Assembly (NCBI GenBank): GCA_937132065.1
Contig: CAKZNT010000092.1
Span: forward strand, 36,519 to 100,518
Source of the DNA: an uncultured Loktanella sp.
Lineage (GTDB): Bacteria > Pseudomonadota > Alphaproteobacteria > Rhodobacterales > Rhodobacteraceae
Length of the DNA: 64,000 nucleotides
Reading direction: 5' to 3'
Under the pieces are notes generated by a model, which did not search any database, was not told the DNA's origin, and saw only the letters and a program-made list of their open reading frames with translations. The stretch's first letter is position 1; each line of letters begins with the position of its first letter. The translations under genes and the position numbers were made by a program. Shown here in pieces: positions 8,154-17,920 of this stretch.

Positions 8154-11100
8154 TGCCAGATCATAACGTCGTCTTTTATGACTTCTCGACCAACAACTCG
8201 TTCTCGACAACGGTTGGCGGCTTTTATAATTACGCTGGCCCCGCAACCGCGACAGGCACCGCGACGATTACCGACAACGAAGCAGGCGTTGGCGGACAGC
8301 ACCTTGACGACGACAGCAACGGCGGCGAGCTGGCAACAGCAAACGTCACAGTTGGCGGGCAGACCTCGACCAACTCTACCGTCGATGCTGAGCTCGCATG
8401 GACTGTGCGCGATACCGTCACTGGCGAAGTATTTCAGGTTGTCCAGTTCGACGTAGAGCAAGGCGATGCGACAGGCCAATACATGATGTCGGAGATCCCG
8501 TTGGTTCCGGGGCGCTCTTACGAAACAATCGCATATGACAGCAATCCTGATGCTGATACCAATGCGCCTGCGTTCAATTACGCAGACCACGCAGCCTCCA
8601 GCTTCTTTGCTGACGGCACAGTAAGCGGCACAACTGGCAACGACACGATCAACAGTAATTACACCGGTGATGCTGACGGGGATCAGGTCACTCAAGGCAA
8701 CGACACAATCGAATCCAACGCGGGCAATGACACGGTCTACGCCGAGGGTGGCGACGATTCGATTGCGGGCGGCACAGGTAATGACACGCTTTATGGCGAC
8801 TCCGCGACGACTGGCACATCCGAAACCACGACCTTCACATGGTCAACGCAGGGCATTGCAGACGGCGCTGATGTCGCGGGCGGCATCACGGGCTTATCCA
8901 CAAACGGCGACGTGCAAGTGCAGATGTCCGTCTCGCAAGAGGCTGGATTTTCCTCTGCGACAATGGAAACAACAGACCCGCTCTATGACTACAATGGTCT
9001 TAGCGACTCTTCGTCCATTTCGATCCTTGGTGGCGTAAACGCAGGCGCTGGCTCTGACGCGGCGACCGTGACATTGGACTTCTCCTCCGTCACTTCGGGC
9101 ATTTCAAACGAAGTAAGCAACGTCACCTTCGGTATCTTTGATATTGATGAACTCGACGGCCAGTTCGCCGATCAGGTGATCGTGACGGCATACGACGCGG
9201 ACAACAATCCTATTCCGGTGACCCTGTCACCAGGCAGCACAACAACGCTGACCACGACATCCAACCCGAATGGGTCTGGCACTTCAACCTCCGTGACCAA
9301 CTCTGGCGGCGCAGGGAACACCGATTCCCAGACCGGTTTCTTGCAAGTAAGCGTCGCTGGCCCCGTGTCCTACATCACAATCGACTATAACAACGTCGAT
9401 ACGGCCTATGGGCAGCACGCGATCCGTATCGGTGACATCGAGATGACCACCCTGCCCGATCAAGGCGGCGACGATACAATCGACGGTGAAGCTGGCGATG
9501 ACGTCCTTTACGGTCAGGGCGGCAACGACAGCCTGCAAGGCGGCGCTGGAACCGATAGCCTTTATGGCGGCACTGGCAACGACACCCTCAATGACAACGG
9601 GTCAACTGCCGACTACTTTGATGCAGGCACAGGCAACGACACCGTAAACGCAGGCGCTGCCGCTGACACTGTCTACGGGCAGGACGGCGACGACCGTTTG
9701 TTCGGCCAATCTGGCAACGACCGCATGTATGGTGGCGCTGGCAACGATACCGTTGACGGCGACGGCGGCCGCGACACGCTTTACGGCGATGCAGGCAATG
9801 ACGTGATCATCGGTGACGATGGCAACGACAGCATGTATGGCGGCACAGGCGACGATGGCATCTATGCCTCCTCTGGCAACAACTATGTCGAAGGCGGCGA
9901 CGGCAACGACTCTATCTATATGGGCACTGGCAACGACACCGTCTTTGGCGGCAACAACAACGACAGCATCTTCGGTGGCGCTGGCAATGACGTGTTGAAC
10001 GGCGATGCAGGCAATGACCGCCTTGAAGGCGGGGACGGCGCAGACACGCTTACTGGCGGCGCTGGCAACGACAGCATCATCGGCGGCCTTGGCAACGATA
10101 CGGTCGTTCTGGGCAACGGCTTTGGCGTCGACACCATCAATGGCTCCGAAGACGGCGGCAACGGTGACGTGGACGTGCTTGACGCATCCGCCATGACCAC
10201 AGCAACAACGCTGACCATGAACGCCACCGACAACGAACAAGGCACACTGACCTCGGGCGCCAACACCGCAACCTTCGACAACATCGAAGGCGTTGTGCTT
10301 GGCGCGGGCAACGACAGCGTGACCGGCTCAAGCGGCAACGACACCGTCACCACAGGCACAGGCGCTGACCGCGTCAACATGGGCGCAGGCGACGACACCG
10401 TGAACTTAGGCGCAGGCACAGCGACCGATGGCGCAGCAGACGTCATCGTCTTGCAGGACGGTTTCGGCAACGACACAATCAACGGCTTTGACGCACCAAC
10501 ACCCGTTGGGGACGGCACATTCACGGGCGTCGACACACTCGACGTAACCGCTCTTTACGACCTGCCAGCAGGCAACCCTGCCCGCACACCCGTGCGCACC
10601 AACGATGTAACCGTGACCGACAACGGATCAGGCTCCGCGCTTCTGACATTCCCCAACGGTGAAACCATCACGCTTGTGGGCATCTCGCCCGCAGCGGCCA
10701 ACAACCCGTTCTACCTCAACGCAATCGGCATCCCCCTGCCCGATGGCACGGTCGAAGGCACGGCTGGCGACGACCTGATCAACAACGGCTACACTGGCGA
10801 CCCTGACGGCGACATGGTCGACGGCAATGATGCGATCCTTGCGGGTGACACTGGCAACGACGACCTGATCTACGGCTACGATGGCAACGACGAAATCATC
10901 GCAGGCACAGGCAACGACGAAGTCTACGGCGGCGCAGACAACGACAGCATCGCAGCCGGCGCGGGCAACGACACCGTTTACGGCGGGACAGGCAACGACA
11001 CGCTCAACGGCGGCGACAACAACGACACGCTCTACGGCGAAGCGGGCGACGACACACTCGAAGGTGATCTCGGGAACGACACGCTCTTTGGCGGCACGGG

Positions 11101-14100
11101 CAACGATAGTGCAGCGGGTGGCGCTGGCACGGACACCGTTTACGGCGATGCAGGCGACGACACGCTGCAAGGCGGCGACGATGCAGACTCCCTTTATGGG
11201 GGCGCAGATAACGATACGCTCTTCGGGGACACTGGCAACGATCTTGTTGACGGCGGCACAGGCGACGACAGCGTTTACGGCGGCGCAGGCAACGATAGCC
11301 TTATCGGTGGCGACGGCAATGACCTGCTCGACGGCGGTAACGACAACGACACCGTGTCTGGTGGGGCTGGCGACGATATCCTCTATGGCGGGGCTGGCGA
11401 CGACCGTTTAGTTGGCGGCGCAAACAATGACACGCTGCACGCGGGTGCTGGCGATGACACGCTGATCGGCAGCAGCGGCGACGACACATTTGTTGTCACC
11501 GACGGCTTCGGGAACGACCACATCAAGGGCGACGAAACCCTTGAAACCAACGGCGACACGCTTGACCTGTCCGGCACGACAAACGACCTGACAGTGAACC
11601 TGACCAACGGGAACAGCGAAGCAGGCAGCTTTACAGACGGGCTCGGCAACGCATCCACTTTCGAAGAAATCGAGAACATCATCCTTGGCGGGGGCAACGA
11701 CACGATCGTCCTCAACAACGCGACTGGGGACTACACAGTTGCGCAGTTCACCGCGCCAACACCAAATGGTGACGGCACATTCACAGGGTCCGATGTCCTG
11801 AACGTAACAGGGCTCGACGACTTGGGCGGTGATCCGGTCAACGTCAATGATGTAACCGTCACAGACGACGGAAACGGCAACGCTGTGCTGAACTTCCCGG
11901 GCGGGCAAAGCCTGACACTGGACGGGATTGCACCTGCGGACGCAGACAACATCTTCTACCTGAACGCCATTGGCATCCCGATGGCAGACGGCACAGTGTC
12001 GGGAACCGCAGGCGATGACCTGATCGACGACAATTACCTTGGCGACCCTGACGGGGACATCGTTGATAGCAATGACGCAATTCTTGCAGGGCATAGCGGC
12101 AACGACGACCTGATCGAAGCGGGTGCAGGCAACGACAGCATCCTGTCGGGCGCAGGCAACGACACGATCTACGCAGGTAGCGGCGACGATAATGTTTCAA
12201 CAGGGTCTGGCGACCAAACTGTCTACGGTGAAGCAGGTAACGACACAATCGCGACCTTGGGTGGTGACGACATCATCGACGGCGGCGTGGGCAACGACCT
12301 GATTTACGCAGGCGGCGGCGTTGACACCGTCACTGGCGGCACAGGCAACGACATCATCAATGGTGGCGCTGGCGCTGATACGCTGGCAGGTGGCGACGAT
12401 GCTGACCGGTTCGTGCTCGAGGCCAATTTTGGCGACGACACCATCACTGGTGGCGAAGGCGGGCTGGACAATGACACGATCTGGTCCACGCAAGGGATCG
12501 ACACCACAACCGTCCTGACTGGCGACGAAGCTGGCACAATCACTGACGGCACATCCACCGCGACATTCTCCGAAATCGAGGTGCTGAACCTTGGCAACGG
12601 CAACGACAGCGTTGACGCCTCTGCGGCCAACGCGGCGATCACCGTTTACGGCAATGACGGCGCTGACGCGATCACAGGCAGCAGCGCAAACGACGAACTC
12701 TATGGCGGTGCTGACGGCGATACGCTGATCGGCGGCGCTGGTGACGACACCATCGAAGGTGGCTCTGGCGACGACGACTTCATCCTGACGGACGGTTTCG
12801 GCAACGACACCATCACCGGCGGCGAAGCTGGCGAATTGCGCGGCGACTATCTGGTCGGCGCAGGGCTTACTGGCGATGCGACCGTTGATCTGTCTGCGGT
12901 CTCGGCAAGCGACTCTGAATCAGGCACGCTGACAATGGGCGGCGATACCGTCACATTCACCGAAATCGAGGCCGTGATCCTTGGTGCGGGCAACGATAGC
13001 GTCATCGGCTCTTCGGGTGATGACATGGTCGCAACTGGCGGCGGTGCTGACACGATCAACACTGGCGGCGGCGACGACATGATCGACATGGGCTTTGGCG
13101 ACGGCGCAGCCGACGTGATTGTCCTGCAAGACGGCTCTGGCAATGACACGCTTTATAGCTTTGAAGCGCCTACGCCAAACGGTGACGGCACATTCACAGG
13201 CACAGATGCGCTTGACGTAACGGCTCTGTTCGACCTGCCACTGGGCAACCCTGCCCGCACACCTGTGATGACCAACGATGTGACCGTCACAGATGACGGG
13301 TTTGGCAATGCGGTGCTGAACTTCCCGAATGGCGAAAGCGTCACCCTCAATGGCATCAGCCCTGCGGACGCCGACAACCCGTTCTACCTCAACGCAATCG
13401 GCATCCCGATGCCAGACGGCACAGTGTCGGGAACCGCAGGCGATGACGTTATCGACGGCACCTATACTGGCGATAACGATGGCGACATGGTTGACGGCGA
13501 CGATGCGATCCTTGCAGGCGATACAGCCAACGACGACCTGATCTACGGCTACGCAGGCAACGACACAATCGTTGCAGGCGATGGCAATGACGAAATCTAC
13601 GGTGGCACGGGCAACGATACATTCGTGCTCGATGAAAACAGCGATAGCGACACCATCACAGGCGGCGAGAACGCAGGCGACAACGACACACTCGACTTCA
13701 GCACAACCGCTGGCGGCGAAGGCGTTGACGTGGCCTTCTCGGCAAATGAAGACGGCACATTTACAATCGGCACAAGCGGCGCGACAGGCACATTTGAGGA
13801 AATCGAATCCGTCAGCGGCACGCAGTATGGCGATACCCTCGACGCAAGCGCAACCAACGGCGGCGGTCAAACGCTCTCGGGCAACGGTGGCGACGATACC
13901 ATCCTTGGCGGTCTGGGTGCAGACGCACTTTACGGCGGCGCTGGCAACGACACCATCGACCACCGCGCCGAGGACACAACCGTTTCTGGCGGCACAGGCG
14001 ACGACCGGATCACCAACGTCAATGGCACAAATGTCGCAAGCCCGACCACCATCGACGGTGGCACAGGAACCGACACCTATGTGCTCGACGGCAACCAGGG

Positions 14101-16936
14101 AACGTTCACTGGCAACCACCATGTCAACCTTGGCGGGAATGCGGTCGAGTTCAACGCAGGCGGCAACGATGAAATCTACAACATCGAAAACGTCGAAATC
14201 ATCAACAGCGACGCAAACGTCACGGGCGATGCAGGCGACAACGTCATCACAGGGATCGGCGCTGGCGACAACGCGTTCGACGGCGGGGCTGGCAACGACA
14301 CGCTGATCGGCGGGGCTGGCAACGACGACCTGACTGGCGGCGCTGGCGAAGACAGCATCAACGGCGGCACTGGCGACGACACAATCACGCTTGGTGACGG
14401 GTTCGGCACTGATACAATCGACGCTGGCGAAGACGGCGGCGATACCGACACAGACGTGCTTGATGCATCCGGCATGACCACGAATGCAGTGGTTGACCTC
14501 TCCGCAGTCTCGGCAAGCGACAGCGAAAGCGGCACGCTGACTTCGGGCGCAAATACCGCGACCTTCGACAACGTCGAAAACATCATCCTTGGGGCTGGCG
14601 ACGATAGCGTCACAGGCTCGACTGGCGACGATACAATCACTGGCGGCACTGGCGCTGATACGTTCAACATGGGCGCTGGCAACGATACAGTCGACCTCGG
14701 GGCTGGCGCGCCAGACGGCGATGCAGACGTGATCGTGCTGCAAGACAACTTTGGCGACGACACTGTCACCAACTTTGATGCGCCAACTGCAAACGGTGAC
14801 GGCACGTTCACAGGGATCGACACGCTTGACGTAAGCGACCTTTATGACCTGCCAACAGGGAACCCTGCCCGCCTGCCCGTTAACACAAACGATGTGACCG
14901 TCACCGATGACGGGTCAGGCAATGCGGTTCTGACCTTCCCGAACGGCGAGAGCATCACCTTGGACGGGATCACACCAGCCGAGGCTGACGATCCATTCTA
15001 CCTCAACGCGATCGGCATTCCGCTGCCCGATGGCACCGTTGAAGGAACCGCTGGCGATGACATCATCAACAACGCCTACACTGGCGATCCGGACGGCGAC
15101 ATGGTCGACGGCAATGATGCGATCCTTGCGGGTGACACTGGCAACGACGACCTGATCTACGGCTACGATGGCAACGACAGCATCTATGCAGGTGACGGCA
15201 ACGACGAAATCTACGGCGGCACAGGCAATGACCGGCTGGTGGCCTCGTCTGGCGACGACACGGTCTATGGCGGCGCTGGCAACGACCTCGTCTTCACAGG
15301 GTCAGGCAACGACGTCGTTGACCTTGGCGAAGGGGACGACGAAGTCATCCTCGCAGGCGGCGACGAAACAGCATACGGCGGCACAGGGCAAGACAGCTTC
15401 CACGTTCACCAGAACGAGGGCCACGATGTGGTCGTTGGTGGCGAGGGCGGCGAAGGCACAATCGGCGATTGGCTCGACATCGCAACCGACAGCGTGCCTG
15501 CAACCGTAATCGCAACTGGCGACGAAGCCGGCGTTGCGACATACGGCAGCAGCTCGACAACATTCTCCGAAATCGAGCGGATCCACACCGACGATGGCAA
15601 CGACACAATCGACCTGTCCGCATCCAACGCTGGCATGATCGTGCGCTCGGGTGACGGCGACGATACCGTCATCGGCACAGGCGGCGACGATAATATCATT
15701 GCAGGCAATGGCAACGATACCGTCAACGGCGGGCTTGGCGATGACTTCATCGACACAGGCGCTGGCGACGACATCATCGAAATCAGCGACAGCTTTGGCA
15801 ATGACATCATCCGTGGCGGTGAAACCACCGAAACGACTGGCGACAAAATCGACGGGTCTGGCCTGACAGAAGCCGTGACTGTGACCTTCACAGGGGCCGA
15901 AGCGGGGTCCATCAACAACGGCACTGACACCACGACCTTTAGCGAAATCGAACAGGTCGAAACCGGTGCGGGCGCTGATACAATCACAGGTGCGGCAGGC
16001 GATCAGGACGTGATCACAGGCGCTGGCAATGACACCGTCACAACAACTGGCACTGGCGCTGACACCATCTCAACAGGTGCTGGCAACGACACAATCACCT
16101 TCTCTGAGGGCGATAGCGTTGACGGTGGCGCTGGTGACGATCTGTTCATCGCAGAAGATCTGGGCGAGCCAACCAACGGCGCAATCACCATCACTGGTGG
16201 AAACGGCGACGAAACGCTTGGCACAGGCGATACGCTCCAGCTCGGCAATGCGGCTGACCTCTCGACACTTGTGCAGATCAGCGACGGGATCAACGCTGAC
16301 GGCAACGAGACATTCCACGGCTCCGTCACAATGGACGATGGCACGATCATCAACTTCTCCGAGATCGAGAACATCATCTGCTTCACACCGGGGACACGGA
16401 TTGCAACACCACAAGGCGCACGCGACATCGCAACGCTGAAAGTGGGCGATATGGTTGTGACACGCGACCACGGGCTTCAGCCAATCCGCTGGATCCAGCA
16501 GCGCACCGTGCCGGCAATTGACCGTTTCGCGCCGATCCGCATCCGTCCGGGTGTGGTCACAGGTCAGGAACGCGATCTGCTTGTGTCACCACAGCACCGC
16601 ATGATGTTCCAAGGCTACCGCGCCGAACTCCTGTTTGGCGAAAGCGAAGTCTTGGTTGCGGCCAAGCACCTTGTCGACGGCAAGCACGTCACCCAAGATC
16701 AGGGCGGCGATGTGACCTACATCCACATGATGTTTGACGAACACGAAGTGGTTTACGCCGAAGGCGCTGCCACCGAGAGCTTCCACCCGGGTGATGTCGG
16801 CCTGACTGCCATCAGCGACCCTGCCCGTGATGAACTCTTTGCACTCTTCCCAGAGCTGCGGACCAATGCGAATGGCTACGGCCAGACCGCACGCCGCTGC
16901 CTCAAGAAGCACGAATGCGAATTGCTCATCTTGTGA
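8153..16936 (+). CDS. Giant RTX calcium-binding protein with C-terminal Hint domain
   Basis: A 2,927-residue, very acidic protein rich in Gly, Asp, Asn and Thr. Residues 1-150 form a non-repeat N-terminal domain; residues about 223-440 form a second non-RTX, beta-rich region. Most of the rest is tandem GGxGxDxUx nonapeptides (GGAGNDTL and similar), which fold into calcium-filled beta-rolls outside the cell. Four longer modules of about 150 residues are embedded at 763-915, 1183-1330, 1654-1806 and 2192-2344. From Cys2743 (CFTPGTRIAT) to the end is a Hint domain with VSPQHRMMF and VVYAEGAATESFHPGD blocks, typical of roseobacter proteins; such domains can self-cleave at the Cys. There is no N-terminal Sec or Tat signal, so type I secretion is likely, but no ABC exporter, membrane-fusion or TolC-like gene lies nearby. 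The role is probably surface or biofilm related; no enzymatic domain is visible. Confidence 0.9.
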   Translation: MPDHNVVFYDFSTNNSFSTTVGGFYNYAGPATATGTATITDNEAGVGGQHLDDDSNGGELATANVTVGGQTSTNSTVDAELAWTVRDTVTGEVFQVVQFDVEQGDATGQYMMSEIPLVPGRSYETIAYDSNPDADTNAPAFNYADHAASSFFADGTVSGTTGNDTINSNYTGDADGDQVTQGNDTIESNAGNDTVYAEGGDDSIAGGTGNDTLYGDSATTGTSETTTFTWSTQGIADGADVAGGITGLSTNGDVQVQMSVSQEAGFSSATMETTDPLYDYNGLSDSSSISILGGVNAGAGSDAATVTLDFSSVTSGISNEVSNVTFGIFDIDELDGQFADQVIVTAYDADNNPIPVTLSPGSTTTLTTTSNPNGSGTSTSVTNSGGAGNTDSQTGFLQVSVAGPVSYITIDYNNVDTAYGQHAIRIGDIEMTTLPDQGGDDTIDGEAGDDVLYGQGGNDSLQGGAGTDSLYGGTGNDTLNDNGSTADYFDAGTGNDTVNAGAAADTVYGQDGDDRLFGQSGNDRMYGGAGNDTVDGDGGRDTLYGDAGNDVIIGDDGNDSMYGGTGDDGIYASSGNNYVEGGDGNDSIYMGTGNDTVFGGNNNDSIFGGAGNDVLNGDAGNDRLEGGDGADTLTGGAGNDSIIGGLGNDTVVLGNGFGVDTINGSEDGGNGDVDVLDASAMTTATTLTMNATDNEQGTLTSGANTATFDNIEGVVLGAGNDSVTGSSGNDTVTTGTGADRVNMGAGDDTVNLGAGTATDGAADVIVLQDGFGNDTINGFDAPTPVGDGTFTGVDTLDVTALYDLPAGNPARTPVRTNDVTVTDNGSGSALLTFPNGETITLVGISPAAANNPFYLNAIGIPLPDGTVEGTAGDDLINNGYTGDPDGDMVDGNDAILAGDTGNDDLIYGYDGNDEIIAGTGNDEVYGGADNDSIAAGAGNDTVYGGTGNDTLNGGDNNDTLYGEAGDDTLEGDLGNDTLFGGTGNDSAAGGAGTDTVYGDAGDDTLQGGDDADSLYGGADNDTLFGDTGNDLVDGGTGDDSVYGGAGNDSLIGGDGNDLLDGGNDNDTVSGGAGDDILYGGAGDDRLVGGANNDTLHAGAGDDTLIGSSGDDTFVVTDGFGNDHIKGDETLETNGDTLDLSGTTNDLTVNLTNGNSEAGSFTDGLGNASTFEEIENIILGGGNDTIVLNNATGDYTVAQFTAPTPNGDGTFTGSDVLNVTGLDDLGGDPVNVNDVTVTDDGNGNAVLNFPGGQSLTLDGIAPADADNIFYLNAIGIPMADGTVSGTAGDDLIDDNYLGDPDGDIVDSNDAILAGHSGNDDLIEAGAGNDSILSGAGNDTIYAGSGDDNVSTGSGDQTVYGEAGNDTIATLGGDDIIDGGVGNDLIYAGGGVDTVTGGTGNDIINGGAGADTLAGGDDADRFVLEANFGDDTITGGEGGLDNDTIWSTQGIDTTTVLTGDEAGTITDGTSTATFSEIEVLNLGNGNDSVDASAANAAITVYGNDGADAITGSSANDELYGGADGDTLIGGAGDDTIEGGSGDDDFILTDGFGNDTITGGEAGELRGDYLVGAGLTGDATVDLSAVSASDSESGTLTMGGDTVTFTEIEAVILGAGNDSVIGSSGDDMVATGGGADTINTGGGDDMIDMGFGDGAADVIVLQDGSGNDTLYSFEAPTPNGDGTFTGTDALDVTALFDLPLGNPARTPVMTNDVTVTDDGFGNAVLNFPNGESVTLNGISPADADNPFYLNAIGIPMPDGTVSGTAGDDVIDGTYTGDNDGDMVDGDDAILAGDTANDDLIYGYAGNDTIVAGDGNDEIYGGTGNDTFVLDENSDSDTITGGENAGDNDTLDFSTTAGGEGVDVAFSANEDGTFTIGTSGATGTFEEIESVSGTQYGDTLDASATNGGGQTLSGNGGDDTILGGLGADALYGGAGNDTIDHRAEDTTVSGGTGDDRITNVNGTNVASPTTIDGGTGTDTYVLDGNQGTFTGNHHVNLGGNAVEFNAGGNDEIYNIENVEIINSDANVTGDAGDNVITGIGAGDNAFDGGAGNDTLIGGAGNDDLTGGAGEDSINGGTGDDTITLGDGFGTDTIDAGEDGGDTDTDVLDASGMTTNAVVDLSAVSASDSESGTLTSGANTATFDNVENIILGAGDDSVTGSTGDDTITGGTGADTFNMGAGNDTVDLGAGAPDGDADVIVLQDNFGDDTVTNFDAPTANGDGTFTGIDTLDVSDLYDLPTGNPARLPVNTNDVTVTDDGSGNAVLTFPNGESITLDGITPAEADDPFYLNAIGIPLPDGTVEGTAGDDIINNAYTGDPDGDMVDGNDAILAGDTGNDDLIYGYDGNDSIYAGDGNDEIYGGTGNDRLVASSGDDTVYGGAGNDLVFTGSGNDVVDLGEGDDEVILAGGDETAYGGTGQDSFHVHQNEGHDVVVGGEGGEGTIGDWLDIATDSVPATVIATGDEAGVATYGSSSTTFSEIERIHTDDGNDTIDLSASNAGMIVRSGDGDDTVIGTGGDDNIIAGNGNDTVNGGLGDDFIDTGAGDDIIEISDSFGNDIIRGGETTETTGDKIDGSGLTEAVTVTFTGAEAGSINNGTDTTTFSEIEQVETGAGADTITGAAGDQDVITGAGNDTVTTTGTGADTISTGAGNDTITFSEGDSVDGGAGDDLFIAEDLGEPTNGAITITGGNGDETLGTGDTLQLGNAADLSTLVQISDGINADGNETFHGSVTMDDGTIINFSEIENIICFTPGTRIATPQGARDIATLKVGDMVVTRDHGLQPIRWIQQRTVPAIDRFAPIRIRPGVVTGQERDLLVSPQHRMMFQGYRAELLFGESEVLVAAKHLVDGKHVTQDQGGDVTYIHMMFDEHEVVYAEGAATESFHPGDVGLTAISDPARDELFALFPELRTNANGYGQTARRCLKKHECELLIL
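10439..10897 (+). repeat. RTX long module A (459 bp)
   Basis: First complete copy of a 153-codon module. It runs from DVIVLQD through DAPTP-GDGTFTG-D, NDVTVTD, PFYLNAIGIP and DGDMVDGNDAILAGDTGN to GYDGNDEI. It has exactly the length of modules C and D and contains the 87 bp identical to module D. A degenerate half copy (from DGTVSGTTGNDTI) sits near residues 155-190. Confidence 0.85.
11699..12142 (+). repeat. RTX long module B (444 bp)
   Basis: Second copy of the module, five codons shorter and the most diverged. Its opening is IVLNNATGDYTV rather than IVLQD-FGNDT, and it lacks the GNPARTPV segment before NDVTVTD. It ends NDDLIEAGAGNDSI. A 35-bp stretch around GTVSGTAGDD is identical to module C. 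Confidence 0.8.
13112..13570 (+). repeat. RTX long module C (459 bp)
   Basis: Third copy, again exactly 153 codons, from DVIVLQDGSGNDT to GYAGNDTI. It shares the GNPARTPV and PFYLNAIGIP segments with modules A and D, and a GTVSGTAGDD segment with module B. Confidence 0.85.
14726..15184 (+). repeat. RTX long module D (459 bp)
   Basis: Fourth copy, 153 codons, from DVIVLQDNFGDDT to GYDGNDSI. Bases 15092-15178 are identical to 10805-10891 of module A over 87 bp, including third codon positions, although the flanks differ. Confidence 0.85.
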
Positions 16937-16943
16937 AGACTGC

Positions 16944-16976
16944 CACCGAAGCGGGGTCTGCTCCCTCGCTTCGGTG
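16944..16976 (+). terminator. Hairpin after the RTX gene
   Basis: Inverted repeat CACCGAAGCG/CGCTTCGGTG (10 bp, perfect) with a 13-nt spacer in which GGG and CCC can extend the stem. It begins 7 bp past the stop codon. There is no T-tract; the 3' arm runs directly into the GTGCAC repeat. It could act in both directions between the two convergent genes. Confidence 0.55.
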
Positions 16977-17003
16977 CACGCACTGTGCACGCGCGGTGCA
17001 CGC
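16973..17003. repeat. Triple GTGCAC element, copy 1
   Basis: Three GTGCAC hexamers start at 16974, 16985 and 16996, an exact 11-bp period. The first hexamer is shared with the 3' arm of the preceding hairpin. The same arrangement occurs at 56264-56291, with only two differences over 29 bp. Here it lies between the convergent RTX and amidotransferase-like genes. Confidence 0.75.
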
Positions 17004-17019
17004 AAATCACACCCTGAAT

Positions 17020-17793
17020 TCAGGCAGTTTTACGCAGCCCTAACCGCTCTTGGCGAAACGCGACGCAAGCCGCGCCAAACGCTCGGAATAACGGCTGGGA
17101 CACAGGGTCGGATTGCGCGTTAAACTCTGGATGCCATTGAACTGAAAGGGTAAATCCAGCGGCATCCTTGATGTAAATCGCCTCGGGCGTGCCATCTGGG
17201 GCAAAGCCGTCAATCGCGACACGTGGACCTGCATCCTTGATGCCCTGCCCGTGCAACGAATTGACCATAACATCCTGAGAACCAACAACTTTTCCGAATG
17301 GTCCATCTTCTTGAAAGCGGATTGTATGACGCAATGCGAACTTTTCTTCCAGCGTGCCATCTGGGGGCATACGGTGATTATCGCGCCCCTCAAGCTCGCG
17401 TATCTCGGGATGAAGCGTCGCCCCCATCGCCACCGCAACCTCTTGAAATCCCCGACAAATTCCGATTATCGGCTGGCCTGCGGCAACACACTCGCGGATC
17501 AAAGGTAGTGTTAAACCATCACGCGCGCGGTCAAACGCGCCATGCGCCGCAGTTTCCACTTCCCCGTATTCCTCGGGATGCACATTCGGACGCCCGCCCG
17601 TAAACAGGAAACCGTCGCAAATCTCCATCAGTTCGCATACCCGTGATAACGCCGGATTTGCGGGGATAATCAAGGGGATAGCGTCACACACATGGGCGAC
17701 CGCATCCGTGTTCATCATCCCTGTCGTATGCGCTGGATAGCTACCGTCCAACAGATCGTTATTCCCGATAATGCCAATAACTGGACGCGACAT
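17020..17793 (-). CDS. Class I glutamine amidotransferase-like hydrolase (gamma-glutamyl-GABA hydrolase family)
   Basis: A 257-residue cytoplasmic protein of the PuuD-like peptidase C26 family, whose members hydrolyse gamma-glutamyl amides such as gamma-glutamyl-GABA in polyamine catabolism. The nucleophile lies in GICRGFQE; the His of the triad is in VQWHPEF near the C-terminus. FLFTGGRPNVHPEEY is the usual family loop. The start MSRPVIGIIG at 17793 has GGGAGGT 5 nt upstream; a frame 27 codons longer exists without similarity. No other Puu genes lie nearby, so the exact substrate is open. It is downstream of glcB on the same strand with 127 bp between. Confidence 0.85.
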   Translation of the reverse strand: MSRPVIGIIGNNDLLDGSYPAHTTGMMNTDAVAHVCDAIPLIIPANPALSRVCELMEICDGFLFTGGRPNVHPEEYGEVETAAHGAFDRARDGLTLPLIRECVAAGQPIIGICRGFQEVAVAMGATLHPEIRELEGRDNHRMPPDGTLEEKFALRHTIRFQEDGPFGKVVGSQDVMVNSLHGQGIKDAGPRVAIDGFAPDGTPEAIYIKDAAGFTLSVQWHPEFNAQSDPVSQPLFRAFGAACVAFRQERLGLRKTA

Positions 17794-17920
17794 AGCGACC
17801 TCCCGTTTCTTCATTTCGAGAACTCTAGACCGCCGTTTTCCATAAGAAAAGCCCAAGGCTTGCGCCTCATTCATCCGAAGTTCACCCCACCTAAAAAGGT
17901 TGGGAAAACGCCAGATGCGG

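Noticed and set aside
12920..14743. A 607-codon minus-strand frame inside the RTX gene, rich in Val and Ala
   Set aside because: It is the antisense image of repeated Gly/Asp/Asn/Thr codons, has no start context or known domain, and several similar frames occur along the same gene.
9470..16200. Dense short tandem repeats that could suggest a CRISPR array or minisatellite
   Set aside because: The repeats keep a 27-bp coding period and spell RTX nonapeptides in one open frame; there are no uniform direct repeats with unique spacers.
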